This document shows, in pieces, positions 59,006 through 64,000 of a DNA stretch of 64,000 bases. The position numbers were made by a program, and so were the translations under genes. The stretch covers positions 99,399 through 163,398 of the forward strand of contig CAISDJ010000042.1 in the NCBI GenBank assembly GCA_903884105.1, in the 5' to 3' direction. Position 1 is the first letter of the stretch. Each line of letters starts with the position of its first letter. The notes under the pieces are model-generated. The model did not search any database, was not told the origin of the DNA, and saw nothing but the letters and a program-made list of their open reading frames with translations. The DNA is from an uncultured Pseudomonadota bacterium. GTDB taxonomy: Bacteria > Pseudomonadota > Gammaproteobacteria > Steroidobacterales > Steroidobacteraceae.

Positions 59006-60508
59006 ATGAATGATTCCACCCCGATACGTGCGCAGTCCCGCGTCACGTTGTTGCCAAGCAGCTTCGCACTGTTGCCGGACTCCTTGTATGAGCGAGTGGC
59101 GCCGACGCCGGTTTCCCAGCCCGGCCTGATTCGGGTCAACGAAGCGCTGGCTGCCGAGCTGCAGCTGCCGTTGGCAGCGCTCGACGTAGAGGCGCTCGCC
59201 AGCCTGTTTTCCGGAAACACCCTGCCTTCGGGGTCAGTGCCGATCGCGATGAGCTATGCGGGGCACCAGTTCGGCGGCTTCGCGCCGCAGCTCGGCGACG
59301 GTCGCGCCATTTTGCTGGGGGAGGCTCAAGGGAGCGACGGCACTCGCTACGACATTCAATTGAAGGGGTCGGGACGAACCCGTTTTTCCCGCCGTGGGGA
59401 TGGACGCGCCGCGCTGGGTCCGGTGTTGCGTGAGTACCTGGTCAGCGAAGCCATGCATTCGCTCGGCATTCCGACCACGCGCGCGCTCGCTGCCGTGACC
59501 ACCGGGGAATTCGTGCAGCGCGAAGGGCCGCTGCCGGGTGCCATCCTGACCCGCGTCGCAACCAGCCATGTGCGTGTGGGCACTTTCGAGATGGCGGCTG
59601 CGCAAGGCGACATCAAGGTGATGGGTGCACTGGTCGATCATGTGATCGAGCGGATGTACCCGGAAGCGCGCGGCGCAGCCAATCCGGTGCTGGCGTTACT
59701 CAGACTCGTCGTGGAGAGGCAGGCGTCGCTCGTGGCGCAGTGGATGCACGTCGGGTTCATTCACGGCGTGATGAACACGGACAACATGGCCGTCTCGGGG
59801 CAGACCATCGATTTCGGGCCCTGCGCGTTCATGGATGCCTACGATCCCGCAACCGTCTTCAGTGCCATCGACCAGAACGGCAGGTACGCCTTTGCGAACC
59901 AGCCGCCCATCGCGCAATGGAACCTGGCCCGCTTTGCAGAGACGCTGCTGCCGCTGCTCGACCCGATTCCGGAGCGCGCGGTCGAGATGGCGGAGGGCAT
60001 GCTCTCCCATTTCGCAACTCGATTCCGGGGTCACTGGCTGCAAGGACTGCGGACGAAGCTCGGGTTGACCCAGGAGCAAGAGGGCGACCTCGCGCTCGGA
60101 GAGGGCTTCCTCACCCTGCTCCATCACCAGCACGTGGATTTCACGCTGGCATTCCGGCGGCTTTGCGATTCGGCCGACGAGCCCGCCGCGAAGCCCGTGC
60201 GGGAACTATTCCAGGACCCGCAAGCCTTTGATGCCTGGAGCGTCGACTGGCGTCGCCGCCTGGAAGCCGAAGGGGTGCCGGCGGGCGAACGTGTGCAGGC
60301 CATGCGGCGGGCCAACCCGCTGTATATCCCGCGCAACCACCTGGTCGAACAGGTCATTGCCGCGGCCATAGGGGAAGGGGATTTCGCGCCCTTTGCCGAG
60401 CTGGTCGAGGTGCTGTCGCGTCCCCATCAGGAGCAACCTGGGCGGGCGCGCTATGCCCTGCCGCCGCAACCCGACCAGCAGGTTTTTCGGACTTACTGCG
60501 GGACCTGA
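59006..60508 (+). CDS. selO: Protein adenylyltransferase SelO
   Basis: This 500-residue pseudokinase-fold AMP transferase has AMSYAGHQFGGFAPQLGDGRA, QLKGSGRTRFSRRGDGRAALGPVLREYL, GIPTTRALA, MNTDNMAVSGQTIDFGPCAFMDAYDP and the C-terminal RTYCGT. The third residue from the end is Cys, the position that is selenocysteine in animal SelO. It transfers AMP to Ser/Thr/Tyr of redox proteins. Length and motifs are complete. Confidence 0.94.
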   Translation: MNDSTPIRAQSRVTLLPSSFALLPDSLYERVAPTPVSQPGLIRVNEALAAELQLPLAALDVEALASLFSGNTLPSGSVPIAMSYAGHQFGGFAPQLGDGRAILLGEAQGSDGTRYDIQLKGSGRTRFSRRGDGRAALGPVLREYLVSEAMHSLGIPTTRALAAVTTGEFVQREGPLPGAILTRVATSHVRVGTFEMAAAQGDIKVMGALVDHVIERMYPEARGAANPVLALLRLVVERQASLVAQWMHVGFIHGVMNTDNMAVSGQTIDFGPCAFMDAYDPATVFSAIDQNGRYAFANQPPIAQWNLARFAETLLPLLDPIPERAVEMAEGMLSHFATRFRGHWLQGLRTKLGLTQEQEGDLALGEGFLTLLHHQHVDFTLAFRRLCDSADEPAAKPVRELFQDPQAFDAWSVDWRRRLEAEGVPAGERVQAMRRANPLYIPRNHLVEQVIAAAIGEGDFAPFAELVEVLSRPHQEQPGRARYALPPQPDQQVFRTYCGT

Positions 60509-60626
60509 GGAACTGCCAGTTCAAAGCGAGAGTCCCTGACCAGAACTCAGGCGAGTTCACAGACTCGACCGCTTCCCTGCGCTATTTTCATGGAAGGGCA
60601 ATTCGCGCAATCGGGCGTCGGGACAT

Positions 60627-61316
60627 ATGACCACAGGGTTTGACATCACGGGGAGCAAGCTGCAGAGCACCGCGCTGCTCGGCGCTTTGCTTGTCTGGTC
60701 GGTCGCGCTCGTGCTGCTGCGCGCGACATGGACCCATTCGGGCTACTACCTTTTCCTGTTGTGGAACCTGTTTCTGGCTGGGGTGCCGTTATTGGCTTCC
60801 GCATTGCTGCGCCGGGCGGCTGACCGTAGTGCCACGGATCTCGTGCAGCTCGCGATGCTGGCGTTGTGGCTGCTCTTCCTGCCAAATGCGCCTTACATCC
60901 TGACCGACGTCGTGCACCTGCATCCCGATGGCTCGCACCTGTACTGGTACGACCTCGGCATGGTGCTGTCCTGCGCAGGCACTGGACTGCTGATCGGCTA
61001 TGCGTCGCTGTTCGACGTGCATGAACTGTTTGAGCGCCGGTTCGGTCGGTGCTTCGGCTGGAGTGTCGCGGTGGTGGCCCTGCTCGCATGCGGCTACGGC
61101 GTGTATCTCGGACGCGTGCAACGGTGGAACAGCTGGGACGTGGTGACGAACCCGCACGGCCTGTTCATGTCGATTGTCGAGACGGCGCTCAATCCCCTGC
61201 AGCACCTGCACGCCTATGCATTGAGCGGCCTGTTCGGCATCGGCCTGGTCGCGGGGTACGCCACGCTGCATGCAATGCGCGGCACACATACCCCTGTAAC
61301 GGTCGGCACTCCCTAG
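60627..61316 (+). CDS. DUF1361 membrane protein
   Basis: This 229-residue protein has six to seven membrane helices and the DUF1361 signature LWLLFLPNAPYILTDVVHL with WYDLGMVLSCAGTGLLIGY. The function is unknown. It follows selO by 118 bp. An exact 14-bp palindrome (CCGGGCATGCCCGG, 61324-61337) just past its stop lies between it and the convergent flavin reductase gene. Confidence 0.85.
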   Translation: MTTGFDITGSKLQSTALLGALLVWSVALVLLRATWTHSGYYLFLLWNLFLAGVPLLASALLRRAADRSATDLVQLAMLALWLLFLPNAPYILTDVVHLHPDGSHLYWYDLGMVLSCAGTGLLIGYASLFDVHELFERRFGRCFGWSVAVVALLACGYGVYLGRVQRWNSWDVVTNPHGLFMSIVETALNPLQHLHAYALSGLFGIGLVAGYATLHAMRGTHTPVTVGTP

Positions 61317-61362
61317 CCATCCTCCGGGCATGCCCGGCGATACCCAAGCGGAGCCGCACCCG

Positions 61363-62013
61363 CTACTTCGACCACGACGCCGCGGTCACGCGGGGCAGGT
61401 CGAACATGGAGTCCGGGCTGATCTCTGCATAGGCTCCGAGTCCACCGGCGCGCAGGATCGGATGGGCCTCCGCCGTCTGGTACACGCCGTTGCGAATGAG
61501 GGCGCGGTCAATGTGCACCCCGACGACCTGGCCGAGTACCAGCCATCCGTCTGCCGGTTTCCCATCGAGTCCCTTCAAGCGAATGATCTCGAGCAGTCGG
61601 CACTCCATTGCGACAGGGCTCTCGCCGACTCGCGGTACCTTCACCTGTCGGCAAGGCATCGGTGTCAGTCCGGCGAGCTCGAACTCGCTCACGCCCTGCG
61701 GAACGGTGAGCGAAGACTTGTTCATGGCTTCCGCGAGCGGACGCGTCGCCAGGTTCCACACGAATTCGCCCGTCGCTTCGATGTTGCTGACCGTGTCCTT
61801 CCAGCGCTGGCTCGAGAAGCCGATGATCGGCGGCGTGTAGTTGAGTGCGTTGAAGAAGCTGTACGGCGCGAGATTGAGCCGACCTTCCTTGTCGCAGCTC
61901 GACATCCAGCCGATGGGGCGGGGTGCAACCAGCGCGTTGAACGGATCATGCGCGAGGCCGTGGCCCACGGCGGGGTCGTAGTAATGCAGGTCGTCGATCA
62001 ACGGCAGGGTCAT
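61363..62013 (-). CDS. Flavin reductase-like domain protein
   Basis: This 216-residue protein has the flavin reductase-like split barrel: FNALVAPRPIGWMSSCD, LNLAPYSFFNALNYTPPIIGFSS, KDTVSNIEATGEFVWNLA and the C-terminal GGLGAYAEISPDSMFDLPR. Members bind FMN and reduce flavin or act on small oxidised substrates. ATG at 62013 follows CGGAG; the frame extends upstream without support. Confidence 0.88.
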   Translation of the reverse strand: MTLPLIDDLHYYDPAVGHGLAHDPFNALVAPRPIGWMSSCDKEGRLNLAPYSFFNALNYTPPIIGFSSQRWKDTVSNIEATGEFVWNLATRPLAEAMNKSSLTVPQGVSEFELAGLTPMPCRQVKVPRVGESPVAMECRLLEIIRLKGLDGKPADGWLVLGQVVGVHIDRALIRNGVYQTAEAHPILRAGGLGAYAEISPDSMFDLPRVTAASWSK

Positions 62014-62130
62014 GGGTGCTCCGCATTTCTGGCCCGCCATGCGGCATTGCATGGAGACAAGTATGCCGCATCGCTGCGCGCATCGCGCTTCGCCCGGCCG
62101 CGCGCCGTTGCCCGGGTGTCATGGACATGG

Positions 62131-62161
62131 GCAAAGAAAAGCCCCACGCAGGGTAGGGCTT
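62131..62161 (-). terminator. Terminator after the exported methyltransferase-like gene
   Basis: On the minus strand AAGCCC and GGGCTT pair around a 10-base loop and are followed by TTTTCTTTG. It lies 49 bases past the stop of the gene at 62210. Confidence 0.75.
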
Positions 62162-62209
62162 CTCGAAGCTTCCGCTACCCCGCAGCCGGGGCGCAAACCG
62201 GGACCGTGG

Positions 62210-62929
62210 TTACTTCGCCGGTTTCCGTGCGATGAACATGAACTGGTCGGTGGAGCGGGCGAGCCGGGGATCGTCGACCGCGAGCGTGTGGTCATCCGCA
62301 TTCTGCCGCAGGATGTTTGAATCCTTGACGATCTCGAAGCCGGCGTCCTGCAGCCACTTCTTTGCGTCCGTATCCATCATGCGATGGACCTTGGCATTTT
62401 CCTGGCCCATGCGGCCCTGGTGATCGATGACGGCAACCTGCGCACCGGGCTTCAATACGTTCAGGATCTCCTTCAGGTAAGGAACGTTCCGTTCCGCATT
62501 GCCGTGATGCATGTTCAGCGCGGTGACCGCGACGTCCACCGAGTTGGCAGGCAGCTCGGCGATGTTGCCGAAGAACGCCTCGGTGTTGCCGAGCGACGCA
62601 GCCATGTCCTTGGGACCCTGCCCGTTGTTCTGTTGCAGCGCGCGCGGGCCGAACTGCGAGACCACTTTGCCCTTGGGGCCCACTGCGGCCGAGAGCACGC
62701 GAGTGAACCAGCCGCCACCGGCGCCGACGTCAAGCGCCGTCATGCCTTCCTTGACGCCCAGTTCTTCCATCACCTGGTAGGGGCGGCGGGCGCCGTCGCG
62801 CATCCGGTCTTCCATCGGACGGGACTCGGCGCTCATTTTCTGCATGAAGTCAGGTGGCAGCGCAAAGGCGCTCGCGGCGACGCTGAGCAGGCAGACGGCG
62901 ATGCAGGCTTTCCTGAGTGTTGAAGTCAC
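62210..62929 (-). CDS. Exported class I methyltransferase-like protein, COG4798 type
   Basis: This 239-residue protein has a signal peptide (CIAVCLLSVAASAFA), then MEELGVKEGMTALDVGAGGGWFTRVLSAAVG (motif I), VDVAVTALNMHHGNAERNVPYLKEIL and LKPGAQVAVIDHQGRMGQ. It resembles predicted methyltransferases of the COG4798 type with an export signal. GTG at 62929 after AGGGGAAA is used; upstream codons are not coding in character. A terminator follows. SAM access outside the cytoplasm is not explained. Confidence 0.82.
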   Translation of the reverse strand: MTSTLRKACIAVCLLSVAASAFALPPDFMQKMSAESRPMEDRMRDGARRPYQVMEELGVKEGMTALDVGAGGGWFTRVLSAAVGPKGKVVSQFGPRALQQNNGQGPKDMAASLGNTEAFFGNIAELPANSVDVAVTALNMHHGNAERNVPYLKEILNVLKPGAQVAVIDHQGRMGQENAKVHRMMDTDAKKWLQDAGFEIVKDSNILRQNADDHTLAVDDPRLARSTDQFMFIARKPAK

Positions 62930-63121
62930 GACTTTCCCCTCGATCAGTTGAATGAGACCAGATGCATTTCGCTCCGGTAGGACCGTGTCGCCATGCCGGC
63001 AGTTCCCCGGTTGCGCGGCAGACTGCAAGGGTACCTCCCGTGGCCTGCCAATCCAAGGCCGAACGGAGCATCACCGGATAGGCGCTGTTGCTCACAGACG
63101 AGTGGCCCGCCCAGCGGGTCC

Positions 63122-64000
63122 TCAATTGAGCGGAACGGGCGGCGGTACTGAAGTTGAAGATCCAAGGCTTGGAGTGAGCGCCGTGAATTGCGGTGCGCTC
63201 GCACCATGATGGCTGCGAGGATGGGGAGTGGCGAAGAACTGCTCGGTCGCTGCACGCCACGAGAAGCGCTGCGAATAGGTTGCCACCTCATCCCGGTTCA
63301 GTTGCATGGCTTGCAGACACGCGGTTCGCAGGTCCTCGCGTAACGCTCCTGCTTGCCGGTCCTCGATGACGTCGATCGGTCCCGTGACGGGGTACGCCGC
63401 GACAGGCAATCCACACGCCTTGGCCTCGAGCAGCACCAGGCAGAAGGTATCGGTCCGGCTTGGGAAGACGAGCACATCGGCCGAGGCATAGACTTCCGAT
63501 AGTTCCTCCTGATTCAGCACACCAAGGAAATTGACTTCGGGGAAGCGGGCCTTGAGTCCTCTCATTGCAGGTCCAACGCCGGCCACCCACTTTGAGCCCG
63601 GCAGGTCCAGTTCGAGAAAAGCCTCGATGTTCTTCTCGACGGCTACTCTGCCTACGTAGAGAAAAATCGGCGGCGTGGTCTGCAGCTGGTCGCAGCGCCG
63701 CGGGCGGAAGATCGTGTGATCGACCCCGCGCGACCAGAGCTTCACGCACTCAAATCCCTCGGCATCCAGGTCCTGCTTGACGACCTTCGTCGGGACTATC
63801 ACGGATTTCGCGGGCCCGTGGAACCAGCGCAGGAAGCCGTAGGTCCACGAGAGCGGAAAGGCGAAGCGAGCCCGGATGTATTCTGGAAAGCGGGTGTGAT
63901 ACGCCGTCGTGAACGGCCACCCGTGCAGCAACGAAGCATCACGCGTTGATGACGGAGACGTTGCGGTTGTATGAACTGCAGCGCGGTTCACAAGCGTGCC
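63122..64000 (-). CDS. Glycosyltransferase family 4 (5' end cut by window edge)
   Basis: This frame runs from a stop at 63122 to the right edge (292 codons seen). The visible part has FTTAYHTRFPEYIRARF, VIVPTKVVKQDL, LWSRGVDHTIFRPR, PIFLYVGRVAVEKNIEAFL, FLGVLNQEELSEVYASADVLVFPSRTDTFCLVLLEAKACGLPVAAYPV and FSWRAATEQFF, the GT4/GT-B donor-binding half. Family members transfer mannose, glucose or sulfoquinovose to lipid acceptors. The C-terminus has a Ser/Pro/His-rich tail of about 37 residues beyond the usual end. A GTG at 63991 is available but the true start is probably beyond the edge. Confidence 0.85.
   Translation of the reverse strand, partial: GTLVNRAAVHTTATSPSSTRDASLLHGWPFTTAYHTRFPEYIRARFAFPLSWTYGFLRWFHGPAKSVIVPTKVVKQDLDAEGFECVKLWSRGVDHTIFRPRRCDQLQTTPPIFLYVGRVAVEKNIEAFLELDLPGSKWVAGVGPAMRGLKARFPEVNFLGVLNQEELSEVYASADVLVFPSRTDTFCLVLLEAKACGLPVAAYPVTGPIDVIEDRQAGALREDLRTACLQAMQLNRDEVATYSQRFSWRAATEQFFATPHPRSHHGASAPQFTALTPSLGSSTSVPPPVPLN

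Overview
The window is GC-rich and densely coded, with a Gram-negative outer-membrane repertoire: a TonB-dependent receptor, an OmpA-type protein, lipid A modification enzymes and a SlyB-like lipoprotein. The DUF6152 gene pairs, the DUF6763 protein, the large TonB receptor and the fatty-acid modification cluster suggest a heterotrophic gammaproteobacterium, perhaps near Steroidobacterales or Xanthomonadales. That placement is inference from gene content. No rRNA, tRNA, CRISPR array, prophage or intact transposase gene was seen.

Left part (1-13.3 kb). A partial HpaR-like MarR regulator precedes three copies of a two-gene unit. Each unit has a small exported DUF6152 protein whose predicted mature N-terminus is His-His-Ser-Phe, then a larger exported protein with a G-[KR]-W-E-G-x-T-L-V motif, and the two genes overlap by ATGA in every copy. 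Units 1 and 2 are in tandem. Unit 3 is divergent from a 926-residue TonB receptor and is followed by a decayed fourth copy and a haem-c/PQQ dehydrogenase resembling polyvinyl alcohol dehydrogenase. A palindromic operator overlaps the promoter of unit 1, and a related site lies at the receptor promoter. I infer one system for uptake and periplasmic oxidation of an unknown substrate. A GFA-fold protein, a membrane protein and an L-2-hydroxyglutarate oxidase-like flavoenzyme follow.

Middle part (13.3-42.4 kb). This holds a DUF748/AsmA-like protein with aquaporin Z, a D-2-hydroxyglutarate/lactate dehydrogenase-like flavoprotein, an orphan BrnA antitoxin with a 20-bp palindrome, DUF2283, and a HupE/UreJ protein. 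An operon-like block then encodes photolyase, a chalcone isomerase-like protein, a desaturase, a flavin amine oxidase, DUF1365 and a CFA-synthase-type methyltransferase. HtpX, DUF6763, an acyl-CoA dehydrogenase, proB, a class D beta-lactamase homologue without its nucleophile, a PAP2/EptA-like lipid A pair, proA and an OmpA-domain protein complete the region.

Right part (42.4-64 kb). Molybdenum cofactor genes (moeA, moaA, moaC, a mobA-moaD fusion, moaE) lie on the minus strand, with modABC divergent. Beyond them are a spermidine synthase-like protein, an MmsA homologue with its catalytic core deleted, a SulP transporter, an Lrp regulator facing alanine dehydrogenase, a SlyB-like lipoprotein, DUF883, an MHS-type permease, SelO, DUF1361, a flavin reductase, an exported methyltransferase and a partial glycosyltransferase.

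The most unusual theme is repeat DNA that has been turned into protein. Octamer arrays built on GGAAGC occur at five loci and supply the C-termini and stop codons of MoaE and MoaC. A heptamer repeat encodes the linker joining MobA to MoaD. A palindromic repeat supplies the start codon of the OmpA-type gene. A family with AGGGAACCTCTG ends includes a 311-bp MITE-like copy and two short copies that hold the stop codons of neighbouring genes.
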